Of a stretch of DNA of 64,000 nucleotides, positions 23,187-32,205 are shown one piece after another. Numbering within the stretch: the first letter of the stretch is position 1; every line of letters starts with the position of its first letter. A program made the translations under genes and the position numbers. Location: positions 1 through 64,000 of the forward strand of contig JAFXTO010000039.1 in the NCBI GenBank assembly GCA_017535725.1, written 5' to 3'. The notes beneath the pieces are model-generated. The model did not search any database and was not told where the DNA came from. It worked only from the letters and a program-made list of their open reading frames with translations. The DNA comes from Bacteroidaceae bacterium. GTDB lineage: Bacteria; Bacteroidota; Bacteroidia; Bacteroidales; Bacteroidaceae.

Positions 23187-24098
23187 TCAGAAGAGGGGGG
23201 AGGGGTAAACGCCCTCGTTGACGAGCTGCTGGATACGTTCGACGGTTCCAGGACGGTCGGCGGCGTAGGTGACGCCGAACCACTTGGAGGTGGTGTCGAG
23301 CACCTTCACGGTAGCGGTGCCTTCATTGATGAGTTTGTCGACCATGAGGGGGATGAAGAACTCAGCCTTGAGGTTCTCCATGTTCTTGGGGTTGGAGAGG
23401 AACTCCTTGAAGTACTCTTCGCTGTACTTGAAATAGTCGGGAGTGAATCCCCACATGTTCATGCTGACGGGCACGTTCTCGCCTCCCACGGGTTTCCATT
23501 CGCCGTCTTCCTTATAGCAGATCTCGCCGTCGATGCGCTCGATTTCTGTGCGCTCCACGACGTCGGTGAGGTTGCCTTCTGCATCCTTGCCGCATACGCC
23601 GCGTGCCACGCTGCCGTTCTCAGAGAGGGTGTTTCCTACTCGGAAGCCCACCATAGCATAGCGCCCCGTGCTACCTTCGGGCAGCTCGCTGAGGAACTTG
23701 CCGATGGTCATGAAGGCGTCGCGGTTGTAGAAGTCGTCGCAGTTGATAACACAGAAGGGTTCCTTGATGATATCCTTACCCATGAGCACAGCATGGTTGG
23801 TGCCCCAGGGTTTCACGCGACCTTCGGGTACGCTGAATCCTTCGGGGAGGTCATCCAGTGCCTGGAAGCAGAGTTCACAGGGCACATGTCCTTCGTACTT
23901 TTTTAGGATTTGATTGCGGAACTGGTCTTCGAAATCGCGACGGATGACCCATACGATTTTGCCGAATCCGGCCTGAATAGCATCGTAGATGGAGTAATCC
24001 ATGATGGTTTCACCATTGGGGCCGAGTGCGTCGAGCTGCTTGAGGCCACCATAACGGCTGCCCATTCCGGCAGCGAGGAGGAAAAGAGTTGGTTTCAT
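23187..24098 (-). CDS. sugar-phosphate nucleotidyltransferase family protein
   Basis: 303 residues from ATG 24098 (chosen because the family motif starts at residue 1: MKPTLFLLAAGMGSRYGGLK, the NTP-binding GxGxR loop). Other features are IMDYSIYDAIQAG, WGTNHAVLM, FCVINCDDFY (metal-binding Asp pair) and a C-terminal segment TTSKWFGVTYAADRPG. The fold is that of glucose-1-phosphate nucleotidyltransferases, but this Bacteroidales subgroup has no confirmed substrate. On the minus strand, TAACTTTGTC (24135-24144) with a TTG about 22 bases further upstream forms a good promoter, supporting the start. Confidence 0.85.
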   Translation of the reverse strand: MKPTLFLLAAGMGSRYGGLKQLDALGPNGETIMDYSIYDAIQAGFGKIVWVIRRDFEDQFRNQILKKYEGHVPCELCFQALDDLPEGFSVPEGRVKPWGTNHAVLMGKDIIKEPFCVINCDDFYNRDAFMTIGKFLSELPEGSTGRYAMVGFRVGNTLSENGSVARGVCGKDAEGNLTDVVERTEIERIDGEICYKEDGEWKPVGGENVPVSMNMWGFTPDYFKYSEEYFKEFLSNPKNMENLKAEFFIPLMVDKLINEGTATVKVLDTTSKWFGVTYAADRPGTVERIQQLVNEGVYPSPLF

Positions 24099-24249
24099 AG
24101 GATAAAAGTTCTTTTTGGTTTTGCTCTTTGGCGCGACAAAGTTACACATTATTTATTATACTCGTGCAAGAATTTCAAAAAAAGTACTCCCTATCCCCTA
24201 TTTTTCATCATTTCCACCTCCTTTCGCCCCGCCCCTGCCCAGCAAGCGG

Positions 24250-24506
24250 GGCTCCAGGGGGCATGAACATGAATATATTGCCGCTATCTCCGATGCTGAC
24301 GCGCCGGCACGGTGGCCTTCCATGGTATGAACGTGGATTTATTGCCGCTATTGCGGCTTCAAATAAGAGCAATTTGTTTTCGGTAGACGGTCGCAGAATA
24401 CACTTTTGGCCTTTTTTCTTGGTCGTTCCACAAAAAAGGTATATCTTTGTGCCCGTAAACGCGTCGCGCAGACGCGCAAACCTTATTTATTGAGTCAATA
24501 AAGCGT
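24250..24506 (+). promoter_or_regulatory. upstream region and promoter of the OPT transporter gene
   Basis: TATCTTTGT at 24442-24450 with CTTG at 24418-24421 (20-base spacing) forms a Bacteroidota promoter, 57 bases before ATG 24507. Upstream, two direct copies about 60 bases apart of ATGAACrTGrATwTATTGCC (24263-24287 and 24326-24350) may be binding sites or a decayed duplication. No gene is seen. Confidence 0.6.
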
Positions 24507-26474
24507 ATGGAAGAAAAGCAAGAACAGATGCAGCTGCCGGAGAATGCCCTTCGTGAGTTGCGCGAAGGCGAGCGGTATGAACCGCTTATGCGTCCGGATC
24601 GGGAATATGCCGAAGTTAATGCGTGGAGCGTGGGCTGGGGTGTGGTGATGGCCGTTATCTTTTCGGCCGCTGCCGCCTACCTCGGACTGAAAGTGGGTCA
24701 GGTCTTCGAGGCCGCCATCCCCATCGCCATCATTGCCGTAGGCTTGAGTACTGTAGCCCGCAGGAAGGGTGGGCTGGGGGAGAACGTCATCATCCAAAGC
24801 ATCGGCGCCTCATCTGGAGTCATCGTTGCGGGAGCCATCTTTACCCTGCCCGCGCTGTATATCCTGCAAGCCAAGTACCCAGAGATTACCGTCAGCTTCA
24901 TGCAGGTGTTCCTGGCCTCGCTTTTAGGAGGCTGTTTAGGCATTCTGTTCCTGATACCCTTTCGGCGCTATTTCGTCAAGGACATGCACGGCAAGTACCC
25001 CTTCCCCGAGGCAACCGCCACAACTCAGGTGTTGGTCAGCGGTCAGCAGGGGGGCAGTCAGGCCCGTCCCCTTATCTGGGCAGCAGCCATCGGCGGTCTG
25101 TATGACTTCGTTGTGGCGACCTTTGGTGCCTGGCACGAGACGCTGACCACGCGCATGACAGCGTGGGGCGAGTCGCTGGCCATGAAGGTGAAGCTGACCT
25201 TCTCCATCAATACGGGCGCAGCCGTATTGGGTCTGGGGTATATCGTTGGCCTGAAGTATGCCGCCATTATCTGTGCTGGCAGCCTGTTCGTTTGGTGGTT
25301 CCTGATTCCGCTGTTGGGAATGACTACGGTGGACAGTGTCATGCTCAGCCAGATGGATCCGCAGCAGATATTTACCACCTACGCACGTTATATAGGAATA
25401 GGTGCCATCGCCATGGCTGGTGTCATAGGCATCGTCAAGAGCTGGGGCGTCATCAAGGGTGCGGTGGGTCTGGCCGGCCGCGAGTTGCGCGGACAAGGCA
25501 AGGCAGTGGCTGCTGCCACCTTGCGCACAGACCGTGACCTCTCGATGCGCTTGCTTGCCATTGCTGTGGCTGTGGCGCTGACGGTTGTCTTCGTATTCTT
25601 CTATGCAGGTGTGATTCATAACCTGGCTCAGGCTTTGGTAGCTTGGCTCGTCGTGGCGGTTATCGCCTTCCTCTTCACGACCGTAGCGGCCAATGCCATT
25701 GCCATCGTGGGCAGTAACCCCGTCAGCGGCATGACGCTCATGACGCTCATTATTGCCTCCATCGTCCTCGTAGCCGTAGGGCTGCAGGGCACCAGCGGTA
25801 TGGTGGCCTCCATGGTCATTGGCGGTGTGGTCTGCACGGCGCTGAGCATGGCTGGCGGCTTCGTCACCGACCTGAAGATTGGCTACTGGTTAGGTACGAC
25901 CCCGGTTAAGCAGGAGACGTGGAAGTTCCTGGGTACGCTGGTATCGGCAGCTACCGTGGGCGGCGTCATCATCATCCTGAACAAGACCTACGGATTCACA
26001 GGCGACCATGCATTGGTGGCTCCTCAGGCCAACGCCATGGCTGCCGTTATTGAACCACTGATGATGGGTCAGGGAGCGCCTTGGCTGCTCTATGGTGTAG
26101 GTGCTGTGCTTGCTTTGCTGTTGAATGTGCTGGGCGTTCCTGTGCTGGCCTTCGCCCTGGGCATGTTCATCCCGTTGGAGCTGAATGTCCCGCTGGTCGT
26201 GGGCGGTGCCGTGAACTGGTTTGTCACTACCCGTTCGCAGGATGCAGCCTTGAACAAGGCTCGCGGCGAGCGTGGCACGTTACTCTCTTCTGGCTTCATT
26301 GCAGGTGGCGCCTTGATGGGTGTCGTCTCTGCCTTGCTTCGTTTCGTGGGCTTCGCGCCCGACAGCGCTTCGTGGCTGGCTAACCCCCTTTCCCAATTAC
26401 TCTCCATCGTGGCCTACGTTGCACTCATCCTCTATGTGGTGGTAGGAAGTTTGAGGGCGAAGAGGGAAGGCTGA
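24507..26474 (+). CDS. OPT family oligopeptide/metal-chelate transporter
   Basis: 655 residues with about fifteen hydrophobic helices. An N-terminal ALRELREGERYEPLM motif is followed by VNAWSVGWGVVMAVIFSAAAAYLGLKVGQVFEAAIP, then the GGxGENVIIQSIG region and DMHGKYPFPEATATTQVLV, all typical of the bacterial OPT group (TIGR00733-like). These are proton-coupled symporters for peptides or metal complexes in the inner membrane. A long soluble loop is present around residues 305-345. It has its own promoter. The gene ends four bases before a TTGAAA array. Confidence 0.92.
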   Translation: MEEKQEQMQLPENALRELREGERYEPLMRPDREYAEVNAWSVGWGVVMAVIFSAAAAYLGLKVGQVFEAAIPIAIIAVGLSTVARRKGGLGENVIIQSIGASSGVIVAGAIFTLPALYILQAKYPEITVSFMQVFLASLLGGCLGILFLIPFRRYFVKDMHGKYPFPEATATTQVLVSGQQGGSQARPLIWAAAIGGLYDFVVATFGAWHETLTTRMTAWGESLAMKVKLTFSINTGAAVLGLGYIVGLKYAAIICAGSLFVWWFLIPLLGMTTVDSVMLSQMDPQQIFTTYARYIGIGAIAMAGVIGIVKSWGVIKGAVGLAGRELRGQGKAVAAATLRTDRDLSMRLLAIAVAVALTVVFVFFYAGVIHNLAQALVAWLVVAVIAFLFTTVAANAIAIVGSNPVSGMTLMTLIIASIVLVAVGLQGTSGMVASMVIGGVVCTALSMAGGFVTDLKIGYWLGTTPVKQETWKFLGTLVSAATVGGVIIILNKTYGFTGDHALVAPQANAMAAVIEPLMMGQGAPWLLYGVGAVLALLLNVLGVPVLAFALGMFIPLELNVPLVVGGAVNWFVTTRSQDAALNKARGERGTLLSSGFIAGGALMGVVSALLRFVGFAPDSASWLANPLSQLLSIVAYVALILYVVVGSLRAKREG

Positions 26475-26477
26475 AAA

Positions 26478-26566
26478 GTTGAAACGTTGAAAGATTGAAA
26501 TATTGAAAGGTTGAAATATTGAAAGGTTGAAATATTGAAAGGTTGAAAGATTGAAACATTGAAATC
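26478..26566. repeat. tandem 9-nt array TTGAAANrT
   Basis: About nine units such as GTTGAAACG, ATTGAAAGA and GTTGAAATA, the same type as 686-772. They fill the gap between the OPT and GH2 genes. Confidence 0.9.
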
Positions 26567-26578
26567 AAATTACATAAG

Positions 26579-29500
26579 ATGAAACGACTTACCTTGCTCG
26601 CAATGGCCACGCTGATGGCTCTCGTAGTTGCCTCCGCCGACGAATGGCAGCGCCTGAATGCCCGACTGATGACTCCATGGGGCGAAACCATCGACCCAGA
26701 GAACGTCTGGCAAGAATACCCGCGTCCACAGCTGGTGCGCGGCAACTGGATGAATCTCAATGGTCTTTGGGATTACTACCGTCGCACGAACACCGTGCAA
26801 TTAACCTATGAGAAAAACATCTCCAAGTTCAAGCAGAAGATTCTGGTGCCTTTTGGCGTGGAGTCTGCTCTATCTGGCATCCAGCACACAGACCTGGGCA
26901 CGACAGCCAAATCCACGCTGATGTACCGTCGCACCCTGACGCTGCCAGATGATTTCAAGGACAAGCGCATCCTGCTGCACTTTGGCGCCGTGGACTGGCA
27001 GTGTGTCGTCTTTGTCAACGGTGAGCAGGTGGGCGAGCATAAGGGCGGCAGTGACCCTTTCTCGTTCGACATCACCCACTACCTCCACGCCGAAGGCGAA
27101 CAGGAACTGCAGGTGGCGGTCTATGACCCCAGCAGTGGTGGCGGACAGCCCTGTGGCAAGCAGACGACCAATCCCAGCAGCATCTGGTACACCAGTTGTA
27201 GCGGTATCTGGCAGACCGTGTGGCTTGAAGCCGTTGGAGCAGCCTACGTGGAGCGCTACGAGGTAGTGCCCGATGCAGAGACCGGTAGCGTGCGAGTACG
27301 TGTCCTGGCCAACGACCCGACCTGCAAGTTCAGCCTCATTGCCCGCGACGGAGAAGAAGTGGTGGCCACGTCCGACAAGGTTCCCGTGGGTGAAGAGGTG
27401 ACGCTTGTCATCCCAAATGCCAAGCTCTGGACGCCCGACACCCCCTTCCTCTACAACCTCGATATCGTGCTATGCAACGAGGACTGCCAGGAGTGCGACC
27501 GGGCACGTGGCTACTTCGGCCTGCGCACGCTGACCAAGGCGCTGGTGGACGGTCTGCCCGCCTTTATGCTCAATGGGAAACCCCTCTTCATGTTCGGCCC
27601 GCTGGATCAGGGCTGGTGGCCCGACGGTCTGCTGACTCCTCCCTCCTACGAAGCCATGATTTACGACCTGAAGACCATCAAGTCGTTGGGCATGAACATG
27701 GTTCGCAAGCATATCAAGGTAGAGAACGACCTCTGGTACGAATGGTGCGACCGCAACGGACTCATCGTCTGGCAGGATATGCCGAGTGGTGGCAGCAGCG
27801 GTAGCCTGGGCACCAAAGAGGAAATCCAGCAAAACTTCTATGAGGAATGTGAGCACATCGTCAACGCCCTGAAGCAGCATCCTTGTATTGGGGTGTGGGT
27901 GCCGTACAACGAAGGCTGGGGCCAGGATGCAAGTGAAGGTGCCGGCCACACGATACGAGGCTACCTCGTGGTGCGTAACACCGATGCCGACCGTGGCCGC
28001 CTGATGAACTCTGCTTCCGGATGGACGGACTTCGAAATCGGCGACATCGTGGACAGCCACAACTACCCCGCTCCCAACGCTAAAGCCGATTCGCGCAAGG
28101 AACGAGTGAGCGTCTGCGGCGAATACGGAGGTATCACACTCATGGTGGAAGGCCACCTATGGGCGGGCAGTCAGCAGACCTATACCCAGGTGAGTGACAG
28201 CGAAGCCTACACGGAGCGGTTCAACCAGTACACTTCGGCCTTGCAGACATTGCAGCAGAGTCGTGGTCTCTGGGGAGCCGTCTACACCCAGATTACTGAT
28301 GTGGAACAGGAAGTCAACGGCATTCTGACCTACGACCGCAAGGTGCTCAAGGTCGATGATAATCAGCTGGCCTCCATCCGCAGCAAGATAGAATATACCA
28401 TCAATAACCGTCTGGCAACGTCCACCAGTGTGCTGCCTGCTGGCGACAATGCGGACAATATTGTGTGGAGCTACACAACCCAGAAGCCTGCCGAAGGCTG
28501 GGAAAAGCCGGACTTCGACGCCAGTGAATGGAAGACGGGCAAGGCTGGATTCGGTAAGATTGATCAGTCGGCAGCACGCGTACGCACCACCTGGAGCACC
28601 GATGAAATCTGGATTCGCCGCAATTTCCAACTGGAGGGTGTCACGGAGGAGCAGCTTCCGGCACTCTGCCTGAGAGTCTTCTACGACGAAGACTCTGAAA
28701 TCTATATCAATGGTGTCTTGGCTATGTCTATCACGGGCTACAACACCAGCTACCAACTCTTTGAGATTTCTGAGGCCGCCCGCAAGACCATTCGTCTCGA
28801 TGGCGAAAACACCATTGCCATCCACACTAAGCAGACGTCAGGCGGACAGTACATCGATGCAGGTTTCAGCCTCCGCTCCTACAAGAGCAATGAGGAAGTG
28901 ACCATCAAGCCGATGTCAACAGCAGCCTTTCCCAAGGCCGTTGAAGACCCCGAGAAGGCATATCTCCTGACCTATGCGACCGCAGATGACGAGGGACTTC
29001 ACTACGCCTACAGCCTCGACGGACTCGACTGGCAGCTCCTGAACGAGGGACGGGAAGTCTTTTCCACCCCTGTTGCAGGAACACCGCTGCTTGACCCTTT
29101 TGTCTATAGGATGGAAGATGAAGAGGGGAAGCCCGTCTTCCATCTTGTTCATGGACTTAACGGAGAGAAGGGCCTCTTCCACTGGTCGTCAGAGGACCTG
29201 CTCGTATGGCAACCCATCAACGGTACGGACGCCAAAGTCGTAGACCTCAAGGTGCATTCGCCTGAGATTGGCTATGACACGAAATCAAAAAACTACATTT
29301 ATCATTGGTCGGCGGACAATGGCTCGATGTTCATGCCCCGCTTTGTCCGCACCAAAGACTTCGTGAAGTACTCAAAGCCGGACACCTATTTCGACGCGAA
29401 CGTGTCGGTCAAGGACCTGCATGTCTTTCCCAATGGCGACAAATATGTGGCTATCTTTTCGAACTCGACGAACGGCCAGCTCTATCAAGCCACCAGCAAG

Positions 29501-29935
29501 AGTCTGAATCCCACATCCTCCAAGTTCGAGAATCCCTCACAGATTCTAAACTTCAGCGTTCTGGAAGAACCCATGACGATTCCCACGTTAGGTGGCGACG
29601 GGTGGTTCCTGATGGCCAATATGGGAGAGAGACACCTCTTTTTCTCGTCCCTCACGTCAAGGTTGCAATGGAGAATGCTGGAAAACCTTTCCTTCAATAT
29701 GCCTGCCGACCTCAAGAACGGCAAGGTGACCATCATCACCCGTTCGGAGCTGGCGTTGCTGCAAGAGCACATCACCTCCGTGCGACCTCTGACGCTTTCG
29801 CCGAGTGCTGCAGCTGCGGACAACGCTGTCTATAACGTTGCTGGACAACGTATGGCCTCACAATCAAGACAACACACGAAGTCGCTGCCGCGTGGCATTT
29901 ACATCACCCACGGCAAGAAGGTGCTGGTTCAATAA
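26579..29935 (+). CDS. secreted GH2 glycoside hydrolase with C-terminal propeller-like half
   Basis: 1118 residues with signal peptide MKRLTLLAMATLMALVVASA. The first 600 residues are GH2: a sugar-binding jelly roll (GNWMNLNGLWDY, SSIWYTSCSGIWQTVWLE), an Ig-like domain, then the TIM barrel. The acid/base Glu is in VPYNEGWG (E445) and the nucleophile probably in VCGEYGG (E515). A second carbohydrate-binding jelly roll (about 640-775) is followed by an approximately 260-residue stretch (LLTYATADDEGLHYAYSLDGL, FHLVHGLNGEKG, VHSPEIGYDTKSKNYIYHWS) with the feel of a GH43/GH32-like five-bladed propeller but without an obvious catalytic set. It ends GIYITHGKKVLVQ, a Bacteroidales secretion-type tail. 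The enzyme is probably a beta-galactosidase or relative acting on plant or host glycans. Confidence 0.88.
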   Translation: MKRLTLLAMATLMALVVASADEWQRLNARLMTPWGETIDPENVWQEYPRPQLVRGNWMNLNGLWDYYRRTNTVQLTYEKNISKFKQKILVPFGVESALSGIQHTDLGTTAKSTLMYRRTLTLPDDFKDKRILLHFGAVDWQCVVFVNGEQVGEHKGGSDPFSFDITHYLHAEGEQELQVAVYDPSSGGGQPCGKQTTNPSSIWYTSCSGIWQTVWLEAVGAAYVERYEVVPDAETGSVRVRVLANDPTCKFSLIARDGEEVVATSDKVPVGEEVTLVIPNAKLWTPDTPFLYNLDIVLCNEDCQECDRARGYFGLRTLTKALVDGLPAFMLNGKPLFMFGPLDQGWWPDGLLTPPSYEAMIYDLKTIKSLGMNMVRKHIKVENDLWYEWCDRNGLIVWQDMPSGGSSGSLGTKEEIQQNFYEECEHIVNALKQHPCIGVWVPYNEGWGQDASEGAGHTIRGYLVVRNTDADRGRLMNSASGWTDFEIGDIVDSHNYPAPNAKADSRKERVSVCGEYGGITLMVEGHLWAGSQQTYTQVSDSEAYTERFNQYTSALQTLQQSRGLWGAVYTQITDVEQEVNGILTYDRKVLKVDDNQLASIRSKIEYTINNRLATSTSVLPAGDNADNIVWSYTTQKPAEGWEKPDFDASEWKTGKAGFGKIDQSAARVRTTWSTDEIWIRRNFQLEGVTEEQLPALCLRVFYDEDSEIYINGVLAMSITGYNTSYQLFEISEAARKTIRLDGENTIAIHTKQTSGGQYIDAGFSLRSYKSNEEVTIKPMSTAAFPKAVEDPEKAYLLTYATADDEGLHYAYSLDGLDWQLLNEGREVFSTPVAGTPLLDPFVYRMEDEEGKPVFHLVHGLNGEKGLFHWSSEDLLVWQPINGTDAKVVDLKVHSPEIGYDTKSKNYIYHWSADNGSMFMPRFVRTKDFVKYSKPDTYFDANVSVKDLHVFPNGDKYVAIFSNSTNGQLYQATSKSLNPTSSKFENPSQILNFSVLEEPMTIPTLGGDGWFLMANMGERHLFFSSLTSRLQWRMLENLSFNMPADLKNGKVTIITRSELALLQEHITSVRPLTLSPSAAAADNAVYNVAGQRMASQSRQHTKSLPRGIYITHGKKVLVQ

Positions 29936-29998
29936 TCCATTGTTTCTGGAATAAACATAACTCACATACATACTAACCAAATTCAAACGTATCAACTC

Positions 29999-31006
29999 AT
30001 GACATTGATTGAGAAAATCATCGCACGTGCGCAGGCCAATCCCCAACGTATCGTGCTGCCCGAAGCCGAAGAGGAGCGCACGCTCATCGCAGCCGACAAG
30101 GCCCTGGCCGACAAGCTGGCCGAGATCATCCTGATTGGTAATCCCGACAAGGTGCATGCACTGGCTGCACAACACCATCTTACACACATCGATGAGGCAA
30201 CCCTCATCGACCCAGAAAACTACGAGCGTTCGGAGGAACTTGCCCAGCTGCTCTGCGAACTGCGCAAGAGCAAAGGAATGACCATCGAACAGGCTCGTCA
30301 GCTGGTGAAGAATCCATTGTACCTCGGCTGCATGATTATCAAGACCGAAGGCGCCGACGGTCAGATCAGCGGTGCCCTCTCAACGACGGGCGAAACCTTG
30401 CGTCCCGCCTTGCAAATCATCAAGTGCTCGCCGGGTATCACCTGTGTCAGCGGCGCTATGCTGCTCATCACCGACAAACCCGAATACGGTGAGGACGGTG
30501 TGCTCGTCGTGGGTGATGTGGCAGTTACGCCGATGCCCGATGCCGACCAGCTCGCACAGATTGCTGTCTGTACAGCACAGACCGCCAAGAGCGTAGCAGG
30601 CTTTGATGACCCGCGTGTGGCTATGCTCAGCTTCAGCACCAAGGGCTCTGCCAAGCACGAGGTGGTGGACAAGGTCATCGAGGCTACCCGTCTGGCCCAG
30701 GAGCGTTGTCCTGGACTGAAGATAGACGGAGAACTGCAGGCCGACGCGGCCCTGGTTCCCTCCGTAGGCGAAAAGAAAGCCCCGGGAAGTGCCATAGCAG
30801 GTCATGCCAATGTGCTCGTCTATCCGAACCTCGAAGTAGGAAACATCAGTTACAAGCTGGTGCAGCGTCTGGCCGGTGCCATCGCCATAGGTCCTATTCT
30901 CCAGGGCATCGCACGTCCTGTCAATGACCTCAGCCGTGGCTGTTCCGTGGATGATATTTATTACTTAATCGCTATAACTGCCTGTCAGGCGATGGATGCA
31001 AAATGA
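29999..31006 (+). CDS. pta: phosphate acetyltransferase
   Basis: 335 residues, the short single-domain form. It converts acetyl-CoA and phosphate to acetyl phosphate. The family pattern is clear: RIVLPEAEEERTLIAADK at the N-terminus, GCMIIKTEGADGQISGALSTTGETLRPAL, VSGAMLL, VVGDVAVTPMPDADQLAQIA, ELQADAALVPSV and PNLEVGNISYKLVQRLAGAIAIGPILQG. It overlaps ackA as ATGA (31003-31006), the usual acetate-forming pair. The 63 bases upstream show no clear promoter. Confidence 0.97.
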   Translation: MTLIEKIIARAQANPQRIVLPEAEEERTLIAADKALADKLAEIILIGNPDKVHALAAQHHLTHIDEATLIDPENYERSEELAQLLCELRKSKGMTIEQARQLVKNPLYLGCMIIKTEGADGQISGALSTTGETLRPALQIIKCSPGITCVSGAMLLITDKPEYGEDGVLVVGDVAVTPMPDADQLAQIAVCTAQTAKSVAGFDDPRVAMLSFSTKGSAKHEVVDKVIEATRLAQERCPGLKIDGELQADAALVPSVGEKKAPGSAIAGHANVLVYPNLEVGNISYKLVQRLAGAIAIGPILQGIARPVNDLSRGCSVDDIYYLIAITACQAMDAK

Positions 31007-32202
31007 AAATACTTGTATTAAACTGCGGAAGCAGCAGTATAAAATATGCTCTCTACAACATGGATGACCAATCGGTCATCACCAGTGGCGGCATCGAGAA
31101 AATTGGGTTGCCAGACTCCTTTATTAAATATAAGGCTAACGGCGAGAAGTTCCAGTTCGAGGCTCCCGTGCCCGAGCACACCACTGGTGTACAGCTCATC
31201 TTCAAGGTGCTGACCGAGGGCGAACACGCCGTAATCAGCGACCTCCATGAGATAGACGCCGTAGGCCACCGCATGGTGCATGGCGGCGAGAAATTCACAC
31301 AGAGTGTTATCCTCACTCCCGAGGTGATGGAACAGTTCGCTGCGTGCAACGACCTCGCCCCCCTACACAATCCTGCCAATATCAAGGGTGTTAATGCCGT
31401 CAAGGCCCTGCTGCCCGACCTTCCGCAGGTAGGCGTTTTCGACACCGCCTTCCACCAGACCATGCCCGACTATGCGTATATGTACGCGCTGCCCTACGAC
31501 CTCTACCGCACCTACGGCGTACGTCGCTATGGTTTCCACGGCACCAGCCACCGCTACGTCTCTCAGCGTGTGTTGGAGTTCCTCGGTATGCCTGTCGAAG
31601 GTTCTAAGGTCATCACCTGCCACATTGGTGGTGGCGCTTCTATTGCTGCCGTGAAGGACGGCAAGGTGATGGATACCTCCATGGGCCTCACCCCGCTCGA
31701 AGGCCTGATGATGGGCACTCGCTCCGGCGACATCGATGCAGGTGCTGTGCTCTTCCTCATGGATAAGCTCGGTCTCGACACCAAGGGTATCTCCAACCTG
31801 CTGAACAAGCAGAGTGGACTGCTCGGCGTCAGCGAAGGACGCAGCGACTTCCGCGACATCCTGGCTGGCATCGCCGAAGGCAACGACCTTGCACGTCTGG
31901 CCAAGGAAATGTACACCTACCACATCAAGAAGTACATCGGTTCCTACGCCGCTGCCATGGGAGGCGTCGATGTCATCCTCTTCACCGCCGGCGCTGGAGA
32001 GAATCAGTATGAGGTGCGTGAAGGTGCCACCCGCGGCCTGGAATTCCTTGGCGTGGAGCTGGACGATGCGAAGAACCGCGCCTGCCGGGCAACGGAAGCC
32101 GTCATTTCCAAGGACTCTTCAAAGGTCAAGGTCTGCGTCATTCCCACCGACGAAGAACTGATGATTGCCACGGACACGCTGGCGCTGGTCTCTGGAAAGT
32201 AA
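31003..32202 (+). CDS. ackA: acetate kinase
   Basis: 399 residues. It transfers phosphate from acetyl phosphate to ADP, giving acetate and ATP. ASKHA-fold motifs are VLNCGSSSIKYALYNM, GHRMVHGGEKF, FDTAFHQTMPDYAY, YGFHGTSHRYVSQ, THIGGGAS-type CHIGGGASIAAV, and FTAGAGENQYEVR. Length is typical of the family. It is translationally coupled to pta and ends three bases before the glycosyltransferase gene. Confidence 0.98.
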   Translation: MKILVLNCGSSSIKYALYNMDDQSVITSGGIEKIGLPDSFIKYKANGEKFQFEAPVPEHTTGVQLIFKVLTEGEHAVISDLHEIDAVGHRMVHGGEKFTQSVILTPEVMEQFAACNDLAPLHNPANIKGVNAVKALLPDLPQVGVFDTAFHQTMPDYAYMYALPYDLYRTYGVRRYGFHGTSHRYVSQRVLEFLGMPVEGSKVITCHIGGGASIAAVKDGKVMDTSMGLTPLEGLMMGTRSGDIDAGAVLFLMDKLGLDTKGISNLLNKQSGLLGVSEGRSDFRDILAGIAEGNDLARLAKEMYTYHIKKYIGSYAAAMGGVDVILFTAGAGENQYEVREGATRGLEFLGVELDDAKNRACRATEAVISKDSSKVKVCVIPTDEELMIATDTLALVSGK

Positions 32203-32205
32203 GAA

